DNA of 64,000 nt from a gamma proteobacterium HIMB30 (GCA_000227525.2 AGIG01000031.1:1-64000); one strand, 5' to 3'. Shown: positions 7,911-15,559, counted from the stretch's first letter. Made by a program: numbers and translations. Notes: generated by a model from the letters alone, not told the origin.

Positions 7911-9197
7911 ATGCCTGATGGCGATAACATTTTAAGTGGTAACTCAGACAGGGCTAAAAAAGCTTCTCCGTTACCAACATTCCTTCTTGATGACTCCCCT
8001 ATAAAAGAAGTCCACGCATTTTGGCTAGCTGGAATGAGTTGTGACGGATGCTCAATCGCAACCGTGGGGGCGAAAAATCCGACCGTTGAGCAGTTAGTTA
8101 CCGGCTCGATTCCTGGTCTACCCAAGATCGTTCTGCATCATCCGGTGTTATCGGTGACCGCCGGCGATACCTTCATGAAGGCCTATCATGATGCGCGTGA
8201 TGGGAAACTGGACGCCCCATACGTTGTTATCCAGGAAGGCTCAGTTGCAGATGAGCGAATAGCTGGAATGTTTGGAGGTTACTGGTCTGGTATGGGGTCT
8301 CGGGTTGCGGCTGACGGTAGTCACCAACCGATTCCCACCGCCCAATGGCTGAAAGATCTTGCGCCTGGGGCTGCCGCCGTCATCGCTGTAGGTACATGCG
8401 CAACGTGGGGCGGAATCCCCGCCGCTTCTGGCAACGTTACCAATGCAATGTCTGTGATGGATTTTTTAGGAAAGGACTACCTGTCCGCCCTAGGTCTCCC
8501 ACCGATAAATGTTCCCGGGTGCGCACCGGTCGGCGACAACGTAACCGAAACAGTGGCATCAGTCCTCATGTTCTTGGCAGGTGTCGGCCCACTACCTGAG
8601 TTTGACGAACTTGGTCGTCCGGCCTGGATGTTCAAGTCGACCGTACACCGAGGTTGTGTGCGGGCGGGTAATTATGAAGAAGGCAAATTCGCGTCTGAAT
8701 ATGGTCAGAAAGAATGTCTGGTAGAACTAGGGTGCTGGGGACCAGTTGTCCAATGCAATATGGTGTCGAGAGGTGCTCTTGGCCACAACGGCGGTTGCAT
8801 GAACACCGGAGGAATTTGCATCGGTTGCACGATGCCTGGGTTCCCTGATGCTTTCGCGCCATTCTACAAACGTGCCCCTGGCACAATGGTGTCGTCAAAT
8901 TTGTCGAGAACCACCGGTTCCTTCGTTTCTTACCTGAGACAATTTACCCAACGAAGCAGGAACCTAGCGCCTCGATGGCGACAGGTTGATAAAGTACCGT
9001 CTGGATGGGCAAATGTCTCGGCCTCTAAGGGTTCGATGGACGCGGTTGTTGGATTTTTCTACGACAAAGTTAAGCAAATAGGAACAGAGTTTACTCCTGG
9101 CTCTAGCAGGCAGAAAGCACTCCAAAGGTCTGCCAGTACGTTTCTGAGCAGTGCTCAAGAGGCGCAGAGATCAGATACTGCGAAAGAGGTGTCTTGA
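7911..9197 (+). CDS. [NiFe]-hydrogenase small subunit, group 1h/1l-like, no Tat signal
   Basis: This subunit carries the iron-sulfur relay that moves electrons from the NiFe site. Cluster ligands are visible: C44-DG-C47, C163 in GTCATWGG and C204 in PGCAP for the proximal cluster; H246, C249, C269, C275 for the distal one; C282, C296, C303, C306 in the GGCMNTGGICIGCTMPGF region. Segments such as HRGCVRAGNYEEG and ELGCWGPVVQCN resemble group 1h (actinobacterial-type) and related 1l enzymes. There is no twin-arginine signal and no C-terminal anchor in the 428 residues, so it should stay on the cytoplasmic side. It opens the operon behind a MerR-type promoter. Confidence 0.95.
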   Translation: MPDGDNILSGNSDRAKKASPLPTFLLDDSPIKEVHAFWLAGMSCDGCSIATVGAKNPTVEQLVTGSIPGLPKIVLHHPVLSVTAGDTFMKAYHDARDGKLDAPYVVIQEGSVADERIAGMFGGYWSGMGSRVAADGSHQPIPTAQWLKDLAPGAAAVIAVGTCATWGGIPAASGNVTNAMSVMDFLGKDYLSALGLPPINVPGCAPVGDNVTETVASVLMFLAGVGPLPEFDELGRPAWMFKSTVHRGCVRAGNYEEGKFASEYGQKECLVELGCWGPVVQCNMVSRGALGHNGGCMNTGGICIGCTMPGFPDAFAPFYKRAPGTMVSSNLSRTTGSFVSYLRQFTQRSRNLAPRWRQVDKVPSGWANVSASKGSMDAVVGFFYDKVKQIGTEFTPGSSRQKALQRSASTFLSSAQEAQRSDTAKEVS

Positions 9198-9198
9198 G

Positions 9199-9483
9199 AT
9201 GAATTTATGGTCTGCTGGCTTTCTCATTGGTGGCGCCGTGGTGGTTGTGGTTGCGGTACTTCTTCTGGCGATCCTCTACCAAGCTAAACGTATTTTAGAT
9301 CTCGCTCGCACGGCGGCCACTGTCGTTGCAGAGATTGACAAGAACACTCAAACCATCTGGAATCTGACCGCGACAAAATCCGTCGCTGATCAAGTCTTAG
9401 ATCACGCCACCGACATATCGGGGAATGCACAGACGCTAGCCACGGTCGTGAATCATAACAAGGAAGAAGAAAATGTTTGCTAG
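9199..9483 (+). CDS. Small hydrogenase-operon membrane protein 1
   Basis: A 94-residue protein with one N-terminal membrane helix (about residues 6-27) followed by a basic patch (QAKRILDLAR) and a probable amphipathic helical tail ending in Cys. Positive residues after the helix predict the tail on the cytoplasmic side. Its ATG lies one base after the small-subunit stop, with AGAGGTG upstream. It is the first of five similar small genes between the hydrogenase subunit genes. I do not recognise a named family; small TM proteins between subunit genes are recalled for group 1l hydrogenases. A tether or quinone-contact role is inferred. Confidence 0.8.
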   Translation: MNLWSAGFLIGGAVVVVVAVLLLAILYQAKRILDLARTAATVVAEIDKNTQTIWNLTATKSVADQVLDHATDISGNAQTLATVVNHNKEEENVC

Positions 9484-9495
9484 GGAGAGAAAAAA

Positions 9496-9825
9496 ATGGA
9501 TTTAGTTCTTGGCTCTGACCCGATTGCCAGTTGGATGTTTACCATCGCAATACTGCTGGTAGTGATCTTAGTCGTATCGGTCCTGCTCACGTTGATCCTC
9601 AAAACTGCGCGAGAAATTAACAGCGAAGTCGCTGTAGTCTGGAATAATGGGCAACGGGTCGCGAACAACACTATCCACATCGCGAGCCTATACCCCATAG
9701 GTAAATCGATCGAGAAGATTCTCAATAAGGCTCATGCAATCGCTGACAGTACGGGTCGCATCCATGAGCATGCGGCAACTTGCAATAGCTGTCCCAATTG
9801 CATCTGGACGCCGCGAGGTAATTAA
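9496..9825 (+). CDS. Small hydrogenase-operon membrane protein 2 with CxxCxxC tail
   Basis: This 109-residue protein has a single membrane helix (about residues 12-35) and a helical tail. Its middle, VVWNNGQRVANN with a later helix and an ADSTGRIHEHA stretch, loosely parallels TIWNLTATKSVADQ in the preceding gene, suggesting distant paralogy. Unlike the other four it ends in CNSCPNC, a CxxCxxC motif that could bind a metal or an iron-sulfur centre; it is not a heme motif because no His follows. The GGGAG ribosome site lies at 9483-9487. Predicted N-out/C-in, so the cysteines would face the hydrogenase. Function unproven. Confidence 0.8.
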   Translation: MDLVLGSDPIASWMFTIAILLVVILVVSVLLTLILKTAREINSEVAVVWNNGQRVANNTIHIASLYPIGKSIEKILNKAHAIADSTGRIHEHAATCNSCPNCIWTPRGN

Positions 9826-9826
9826 C

Positions 9827-10117
9827 ATGATTGATTTCTTAATCATAACGACCTGTCTCGCAGTCTTAGCGTTGCTCGCCATTGTTGCGCTAGCTCTTAT
9901 CAAGCTAAATAAGGTCCTCGAATCCATCGGCGGCTCGGGAGAAAGCTTCTTGGCCAAACTGCGCTTAGGCCTGAGAGCAATTGAGCGAGAAACCTCACAC
10001 CTACCATCGGTCATGCCTGGCGTCATCGAAGATTTAAATCAGATCAATAACGGACTGTCGGCGGTAAAAGATACTGTCACCAAAACATATGGGTCAGTAA
10101 TGGCACAGGAGAACTAA
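9827..10117 (+). CDS. Small hydrogenase-operon membrane protein 3
   Basis: The 96-residue product begins MIDFLI and has one strong membrane helix (about residues 3-25), then a basic LIKLNKV turn and a soluble helical tail containing GLRAIERETSHLPSVMPGVIEDLNQINNGL. The same MIDFLI start recurs in the fifth gene of the series, pointing to duplication. The ATG at 9827 follows the previous stop by one base, with GAGGT just upstream; an in-frame upstream start would overlap the previous gene and is unlikely. I place it with its neighbours as a candidate membrane tether. Confidence 0.78.
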   Translation: MIDFLIITTCLAVLALLAIVALALIKLNKVLESIGGSGESFLAKLRLGLRAIERETSHLPSVMPGVIEDLNQINNGLSAVKDTVTKTYGSVMAQEN

Positions 10118-10118
10118 G

Positions 10119-10418
10119 ATGAGCGCTCTAGGACTCAACGTCTGGTTGATAACCGTTTTATTGGTCGCGCTGGTTATAGTTCCGGTCGCTATTTCGCTAC
10201 TATCTAAAACACTGAAGCACGCTAAATCGATAGAGCGATATTTATCAGATATGCTCAACGCGGGCGTGCCAATTGTGTCACACACGGCTGCAATACCCGC
10301 TGTCGACGACTTAATCGCGGTCGCAAAAAAGCTTAAAGCGAATGTAGAACCAATCGAATCTGGAACCGGCTCTCTAGCAGAGCTACTAGTGCAGCGAGCA
10401 AATGGGAGGAAACCATGA
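10119..10418 (+). CDS. Small hydrogenase-operon membrane protein 4
   Basis: A 99-residue protein with an N-terminal membrane helix (about residues 8-29, rich in Val/Leu/Ile), a strongly basic junction (SKTLKHAKSIERYL) and a helical C-terminal part. The junction places the tail in the cytoplasm by the positive-inside rule. The ATG is one base after the previous stop, and the 3' end overlaps the next gene by ATGA, indicating tight translational coupling. No database family recognised; grouped with the neighbours by size, topology and position. Confidence 0.78.
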   Translation: MSALGLNVWLITVLLVALVIVPVAISLLSKTLKHAKSIERYLSDMLNAGVPIVSHTAAIPAVDDLIAVAKKLKANVEPIESGTGSLAELLVQRANGRKP

Positions 10419-10699
10419 TCGATTTTTTAATCGTAGCTTCCGTGGTCCTGACCGCGGCCATCGTTTTGGTACTAGCTTTCTATCTGATACAGATTTTTTT
10501 ATGTCTAAAACGCGGTGCGGATAGCCTTGACTCCTTAGCTGGCGGTCTTGTTGCGATACGCGATAATACAGGGCCCCTCGATTCGTCTCTGTCAGAGGCC
10601 AATCGGCAACTTTCGGAGCTGCTGGAACCCCTTGCGACCACAAATTTGAATCTATTAGCGGTTATTAATTTCGCTACACAGAAACTGGAAAGCAAATAA
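10415..10699 (+). CDS. Small hydrogenase-operon membrane protein 5
   Basis: The fifth in the run: 94 residues, starting MIDFLI like the third, with a membrane helix to about residue 30, a LKRGADSLDSL junction and a helical tail. Ribosome site GGAGG lies eight bases before the ATG, which overlaps the previous stop. Twenty bases later the large-subunit gene begins. The position inside the structural operon argues that these proteins assemble with the enzyme rather than acting separately. Confidence 0.78.
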   Translation: MIDFLIVASVVLTAAIVLVLAFYLIQIFLCLKRGADSLDSLAGGLVAIRDNTGPLDSSLSEANRQLSELLEPLATTNLNLLAVINFATQKLESK

Positions 10700-10718
10700 G
10701 TATAAGGATAGTGAATAT

Positions 10719-12599
10719 ATGTGCTTCGAAAACCTTCCGATAGAGTTTGACGAAAATGGTAACGCGAGTCTAAAAGCAGGGGTTCGTAACCCTTACGAGT
10801 ATCAAACTCGTACCGTTGAAGAGAGGGACGCAAAGCTACGGGAAATCGCTAGTAAGAATGGGCAATTAGCTGATGTTGATTTTGATCCCGTGACACGAGT
10901 AGCAGGGGCTCTTGCTTTTCACTCAACCGTTGACCTAAAACAAGGCCAGGTCCTCGAGGCCAACGCCATGGCTACACTTTTTAGGGGTTACGAAGTAATT
11001 CTTAGGGGTCGAGATCCCCGGGATGCTGCTTTCATTTCCTCTCGTGCGTGCGGTGTATGTGGTGGCGTTCACTCCACAGCGTCAGCTCTTTCAGTCGAAA
11101 TGGCGCTAGGAATCAAACCCCCTCCTCTTGGTATCGTGGTACGTAACCTGCTCCTTAGCTGCGAATACCTATACGACAATCCGCTTCATCTATTTGTTCT
11201 TTCTGGACCAGACTTTTCAGAGACGTTAGTTAAAGCTACAAACCCTGAAATTTGGGAGCAGGCGCAAAAAGCATCTGCCAAGGGAAAAGCCACTCATGGC
11301 TATGAGAAAATTTCAGACATCATGGTGGATCTAAATCCACTCACCGGAAAACTTTATCTAGAGGCCCTTGAAATGACGAGGGTCGCGAGAGAGGCATACG
11401 TATTACTTGGAGGCAAATATCCTCACCCCGAGACCATCATTCCCGGCGGTGTTACCACCACCATTACCACAACTACTTTCAACGAATTTTACTTAAAAAT
11501 CTCGGCATTTTTCGATTATTCTAAGAAATGTATAGCGATTTGGGACGACGTCTTCGACTTCTTTTATGAATGTGATCCGCGCTACAAAGACGTCGGCAGA
11601 ATACCCGCAACGATGGTTGACTTTGGGCAATGGGATCACGAAGACTTCTACGATGCTACTTACGAAAATTGCAATGAATGGGGTGAAAAGCGCTGGTCAA
11701 CCCCAGGGGTGGTTGTCGATGGGAAGCTCGTAACCACCCGTCTTACCGATATCAACGTCGGCCTAGAGGAATTTGTTGAGCATTCGTTCTATGAAAAATG
11801 GGACGACTATCCGTTCAAGACTGATCCACTCGGTAACCCTCTCAGCCCAAACCATCCGTGGAATAAAACAACAATTCCGAGGCCAGGAGCTCAAAACTGG
11901 AAAGAACGTTACAGTTGGTCTACTACTCCCACCTGGGATCGCAAAACATTTGAAGCGGGGGCATACGCCCGGGTATATATATCAGCTCTTGCCAAGAAGA
12001 TCCCACCAAGTGAATACTTCGAATCTACCGGTCATAGCCTCAAACTTAATATTCCGAAAGGCGAAAATCTGCCTGAAGCGAGGCTCGAGTGGAAAGTACC
12101 TGAGGTTTGGAATGCGTTTGAGAGGAACCGAGCCAGAGCCTATGCTGTCTCGTTCAACTTGCTAGTTACCCTAGAAAACTTGGTACGTGCTTTCGATCTG
12201 CAAAAGCAAGGTGTAACCGAGGTAGCGACACCCTTCGAAATCCCTAAAAAGGGACACTCGATTGGGGTGGGCTTTTGGGGTGCGGGCCGCGGGTTCCTGT
12301 GTCACCATTGTGAGATCAAAGATGGACTGTTAGCCAACTATCAAATTGTTACACCGTCCACTGTAAATGCCTGCCCCGCTACTCCCTGGGGTGAGGGAGG
12401 CCCATACGAGAGAGCGGTTATAAACACACCGATCATAGAATCTGCCTTTTCCAATGAAGGAGATTTCCAGGGCATAGATATCCTACGAGCCCTTCGGTCG
12501 TTCGACCCCTGCATGCCTTGCACAACGCATGTGATGGTTGAAGGTTCAGATAAAGTCGTGACCAGAGAAGTTACTACGTGTGCCTGCGGTATTGACTGA
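10719..12599 (+). CDS. [NiFe]-hydrogenase large (catalytic) subunit, group 1h/1l-like
   Basis: This 626-residue subunit holds the NiFe site that splits H2. The L1 motif is RACGVCGGVHS (C111, C114, H118) and the L2 motif DPCMPCTTH (C598, C601, H604). A 22-residue extension follows and should be removed by the endopeptidase encoded at 14327. The segments TPGVVVDGKLVT, DPLGNP, HPWN and SFDPCMPC follow the pattern I know from group 1h (Hhy/actinobacterial-type) enzymes, so this is not an ordinary HyaB/HupL. An uptake, possibly high-affinity, role is inferred from the group. The extension ends in CACGID, which is uncommon. Confidence 0.95.
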   Translation: MCFENLPIEFDENGNASLKAGVRNPYEYQTRTVEERDAKLREIASKNGQLADVDFDPVTRVAGALAFHSTVDLKQGQVLEANAMATLFRGYEVILRGRDPRDAAFISSRACGVCGGVHSTASALSVEMALGIKPPPLGIVVRNLLLSCEYLYDNPLHLFVLSGPDFSETLVKATNPEIWEQAQKASAKGKATHGYEKISDIMVDLNPLTGKLYLEALEMTRVAREAYVLLGGKYPHPETIIPGGVTTTITTTTFNEFYLKISAFFDYSKKCIAIWDDVFDFFYECDPRYKDVGRIPATMVDFGQWDHEDFYDATYENCNEWGEKRWSTPGVVVDGKLVTTRLTDINVGLEEFVEHSFYEKWDDYPFKTDPLGNPLSPNHPWNKTTIPRPGAQNWKERYSWSTTPTWDRKTFEAGAYARVYISALAKKIPPSEYFESTGHSLKLNIPKGENLPEARLEWKVPEVWNAFERNRARAYAVSFNLLVTLENLVRAFDLQKQGVTEVATPFEIPKKGHSIGVGFWGAGRGFLCHHCEIKDGLLANYQIVTPSTVNACPATPWGEGGPYERAVINTPIIESAFSNEGDFQGIDILRALRSFDPCMPCTTHVMVEGSDKVVTREVTTCACGID

Positions 12600-13233
12600 T
12601 ATAAGAAATGTAACGATTGGGATAGTAGGATTCTCTGCGGTTGTAGATAAGTACCCATTGGGACCCAAACTGATGGAAGAGCTTACCGCTGCATTCGCAA
12701 ACAGTGACGGTTACTCCGTGGAGAATTTTACTTGGAGCCCGGTTCATGTGGTCCAACGTTACCAAGGCGGAGAAATGCCAATTCCGGATAGGATTGTGCT
12801 AGTTGGTCTGGCCTCCAAAAGTCACAACCCTGGGAGAGTCTCGGCATATCGTTGGCTTGGAGGCGATCAGTCTCCTTTGCATCTTCAAGATCGAATTTAT
12901 GAGGCAGTAACAGGTATCGTTGATCTAGAAAATACTCTAATGATAGGAAGTCATTTTGGGGTCTGGCCGAGTGAATGTTTTTCCGTTGAAATTGATTTGC
13001 AACCTGATACCTTCGGTACGATAGTAATGGCCGAAAACGAAGGGCTTGATAACGAGGATTTTTTAACTGAGAAGCTTGGTTTTTCTCCAGAGATCGCGAG
13101 AGCTGACTTGGTGTCCACCATCATCAAAACCGCAAAAGCTGATCTGGATGACATTGACGTTATGGACAAAGATGCTTCGTCGCTAGTTCCCGTCAAGCCG
13201 TTTACGAGCAATCACCCAATAAGCACAAGGTAG
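12580..13233 (+). CDS. Maturation-protease-like protein lacking catalytic motif
   Basis: The N-terminal TIGIVGFSAVVDKYPLGPKLMEEL aligns by eye with the start of hydrogenase maturation peptidases (compare ILVAGVGNELKGDDAFG at 14327), and PDRIVLVGLAS matches their second strand. The GxGN-DD nickel-recognition residues are absent, so it is unlikely to cleave the precursor. It may be a chaperone or structural partner. Start is GTG at 12580, overlapping the large subunit by 20 bases, or TTG at 12592. Length up to 217 residues. The family assignment is tentative. Confidence 0.65.
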   Translation: MPAVLTDIRNVTIGIVGFSAVVDKYPLGPKLMEELTAAFANSDGYSVENFTWSPVHVVQRYQGGEMPIPDRIVLVGLASKSHNPGRVSAYRWLGGDQSPLHLQDRIYEAVTGIVDLENTLMIGSHFGVWPSECFSVEIDLQPDTFGTIVMAENEGLDNEDFLTEKLGFSPEIARADLVSTIIKTAKADLDDIDVMDKDASSLVPVKPFTSNHPISTR

Positions 13234-13238
13234 TCAAA

Positions 13239-13586
13239 ATGGAACAAAAGCCGCACAACGCTTTGGATACTTTGGTTCTAAAAGAAGACGTCTTACAGAT
13301 ATGTTATTGGTACCAGGGCGAGGGGTTTGGAGACAAATTTACTGCCGAGAGCGTTATGCCGTTTTTGCAAACAGATACGCCAACGATTGATAGTGTGATG
13401 AAGGAACTGGTCCGCGAAGGTGCTCTCGATAGCGACGGCGAATCTTTCTTTTTTAACGACGGAGGGAAAAGAAAGGCTGGTGCTATGTTTTATGAGAGTT
13501 TCACAGAGTTTCAACTTGGGACACACGGAGAGTGCAACGCTGGATGCTGTGACGGTGACGAGGTCTGTGATCATGATCACCACTGA
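13239..13586 (+). CDS. Small protein with His/Cys metal-binding tail
   Basis: I do not recognise a named family for this 115-residue protein. The body looks like a small alpha/beta or winged-helix fold (TIDSVMKELVREGALDSDGESFFF). The last twenty residues are dense in ligands: H96, C99, C103, C104, C110, H112, H114, H115. Such tails occur on nickel-handling proteins including some HypB and SlyD versions. As HypA and HypB are absent nearby, a nickel-storage or delivery role is a reasonable guess. It starts five bases after the previous gene and is followed after 14 bases by the Rieske-like gene. Confidence 0.75.
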   Translation: MEQKPHNALDTLVLKEDVLQICYWYQGEGFGDKFTAESVMPFLQTDTPTIDSVMKELVREGALDSDGESFFFNDGGKRKAGAMFYESFTEFQLGTHGECNAGCCDGDEVCDHDHH

Positions 13587-13600
13587 GACTTTCAAGCCAA

Positions 13601-14320
13601 ATGACTAGAGATTCTGAAAACAGCTTAGGTGGCTACAGATCAAACGAGGAGTGGGACGACTTGATGGCGCAAGTCGCCAGTCTTATCTCGGGAATAGAAT
13701 CGCTCAAAGACGAAAACACAAAGCACCAAATATATCAGATCCTAGATGGCATAGATGCTATTCATAGAGAGGCTCTTCATCGGCTAGTCCGATTGTTCAA
13801 AGAGGGTGTGCTCGAGCAAGTGATTACAGACCCCGCTATCAATACTTTGATGAGTATGTATGGTCTATTACCTCCCGAGAACCAAGATGGTCAAGAGGCT
13901 GCAGAATTGATTCCTCTCACCAATCTATCCTACGAATCTCAAGAAAGCTTGGACTTAGGCGGCACCGGTACTGTTAGGCCTCATTGGATACCTGTACCTG
14001 ATGAGGCCGAACCAACAGAAGGGTCTGCGTACCTCTGTGATCTAGATGGAAAGAAAATATTAGTCATCCACCAAAACAAGAACGACTACGCTATTTCTAA
14101 TGTGTGTTCTGAACATGAGGCGGCCATAGAAGATGGAGTCCTCGATCAGACATTGTGGCATTGCCCACATGGTCCAGCTTGCAGCTATGATATAAGAAAC
14201 GGAAAGAGACTCGGTGGAGGGCTGTCGCTTCAATGTTTTCCAACCAAGCGCGACGAAACAACCGGCAAACGAATGGTTGGCTTCGGGATGCCGTTCGAAC
14301 CTAAAACCCCTTCGTTCTAA
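13601..14320 (+). CDS. Rieske-like protein with helical N-terminal domain
   Basis: Residues about 15-92 form a helical domain (HREALHRLVRLFKEGVLEQV, ITDPAINTLMSMYGLLPP) like the N-terminal part of NifU/Rieske-type proteins in group 1h/2a operons. Residues 140-239 resemble a Rieske ferredoxin, with WHCPHGPACSYD standing for the second ligand loop. The spacing is inverted: C169-S-E-H172 (CxxH) comes first and C188-P-H190 (CxH) second, whereas classical Rieske domains have CxH then CxxH; C194 is extra. It could be a [2Fe-2S] electron carrier from the hydrogenase or an assembly factor. 239 residues. Confidence 0.8.
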   Translation: MTRDSENSLGGYRSNEEWDDLMAQVASLISGIESLKDENTKHQIYQILDGIDAIHREALHRLVRLFKEGVLEQVITDPAINTLMSMYGLLPPENQDGQEAAELIPLTNLSYESQESLDLGGTGTVRPHWIPVPDEAEPTEGSAYLCDLDGKKILVIHQNKNDYAISNVCSEHEAAIEDGVLDQTLWHCPHGPACSYDIRNGKRLGGGLSLQCFPTKRDETTGKRMVGFGMPFEPKTPSF

Positions 14321-14326
14321 GATCAA

Positions 14327-14839
14327 GTGACGATTCTAGTAGCCGGTGTCGGTAACGAGCTAAAAGGAGACGATGCTTTTGGCCTAGTAGCGTGCCGACA
14401 TTTTCAAGCCCACAAAGAAAAACCTAGCAATTGTGTCTTCCAGGAGGTAGGGATTGGCGGAATTCATCTAGTTCAAGAGCTGATGCGAGGCTACGATGCC
14501 CTGATCCTATTTGATGCCTTTGACCGCGGTGGCGATCCTGGGCAAATTTGGCTCCTTGAACCCGAGCTTCCCGAGATCGATTTAATGAGCGACAGAGAAA
14601 AAAGGGACTTCTTCGCCGATGTTCATTACGCCACGCCGGTTAGAGCGCTTACGCTAGCTAAGTCGGTCGGGGCACTACCAAGTTTTGTTCGCATCATCGG
14701 TTGCCAGCCCTCTGATCCTGATAGTTTTGCGACCAATATGAGCAAAACCGTAGAGACTGCGGTATCAAAAGCGGTCCACCTGGCGATTGAAACTATTGAA
14801 AAATTCGAGGAGCGGTCAGGTCTCAGTCGTCGAGATTAG
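14327..14839 (+). CDS. Hydrogenase maturation endopeptidase
   Basis: This 170-residue protease of the HyaD/HybD/HupD family removes the C-terminal extension of the large subunit once nickel is in place. The GVGNELKGDDAFG motif (N10, D15/D16), LFDAFD with D63 and the DVHYATP histidine (H100) correspond to the nickel-sensing Glu/Asp/His positions of the family. Start is GTG, seven bases after the Rieske-like gene. The 3' end overlaps the convergent ABC ATPase gene by 24 bases. It is the last gene of the hydrogenase operon. Confidence 0.93.
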   Translation: MTILVAGVGNELKGDDAFGLVACRHFQAHKEKPSNCVFQEVGIGGIHLVQELMRGYDALILFDAFDRGGDPGQIWLLEPELPEIDLMSDREKRDFFADVHYATPVRALTLAKSVGALPSFVRIIGCQPSDPDSFATNMSKTVETAVSKAVHLAIETIEKFEERSGLSRRD

Positions 14840-15559
14840 GGGAACAAACGTTTTCTCAGTGCTACTAACCTTCACTTCTCTCATTGGGATTCCATAGAGT
14901 CTTTCTAGGTTTTCAGCATTTAAAGTGGAATCCACCTCTCCCCACTCTGACTCTTCGGTGTTGTACATTAATAATACGTATTCACACATCAGAGAGACCT
15001 GCTGGGGTGCGTGCGTGGTCATTAAGACTGTGAGTCCAGATTTTTTCGCCACTTTCTGTAACGCCTGAAAAATAACTAACTGATTCGCGAGGTCAAGAGC
15101 GGATGTGGGCTCATCTAACACAAGTATCCGACACTCTGAAGCAAGCGCTCTCGCGATCATAACTAACTGACGCTCGCCCCCGGATAGTCTGCTATAGGGT
15201 TGATCTATAAGATGGTCCAACCGCAAATCAGTAAGAGTTTTCCTAGCTATTTCGTAATCCTCGACGCTAGGCACACGAAACATTTTTACGTGTGGAGCTC
15301 TACCCATAACGACGATATCCAAAACTCTGTATGAGAAGGTTATTTCGGTTTTTTGAGCAACATAGCCGATCCTTCCGGTGGTCTGGATAGATCCGCCCGT
15401 CAATTTTTGTAATCCCACTATCGCTTTCAAAAGCGAGGTCTTGCCTCGTCCGTTAGAACCAAGAATCGCCCCAATCTTTCCTTTTGGAAGCGTGAACCCC
15501 AGATCTCTGAATACAAACCTGTTGTCGTATTTTACGGAGGCATTCGTCACGGTGATCAT
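14816..15559 (-). CDS. ABC transporter ATPase, FecE/BtuD type
   Basis: The ATP-hydrolysing subunit of a metal-chelate importer. It shows Walker A GSNGRGKTSL, the signature LSGGERQLV, Walker B RILVLDEPTSALD and the switch histidine in MTTHAPQQ. I chose the ATG at 15559, which overlaps the permease stop as ATGA; a TTG at 15571 would add four residues. About 247 residues, normal for the family. Third component of the FecB/C/D-like system here; substrate is not determinable, but the neighbouring nickel enzyme suggests nickel or a metallophore. Confidence 0.92.
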   Translation of the reverse strand: MITVTNASVKYDNRFVFRDLGFTLPKGKIGAILGSNGRGKTSLLKAIVGLQKLTGGSIQTTGRIGYVAQKTEITFSYRVLDIVVMGRAPHVKMFRVPSVEDYEIARKTLTDLRLDHLIDQPYSRLSGGERQLVMIARALASECRILVLDEPTSALDLANQLVIFQALQKVAKKSGLTVLMTTHAPQQVSLMCEYVLLMYNTEESEWGEVDSTLNAENLERLYGIPMREVKVSSTEKTFVPLISTTET

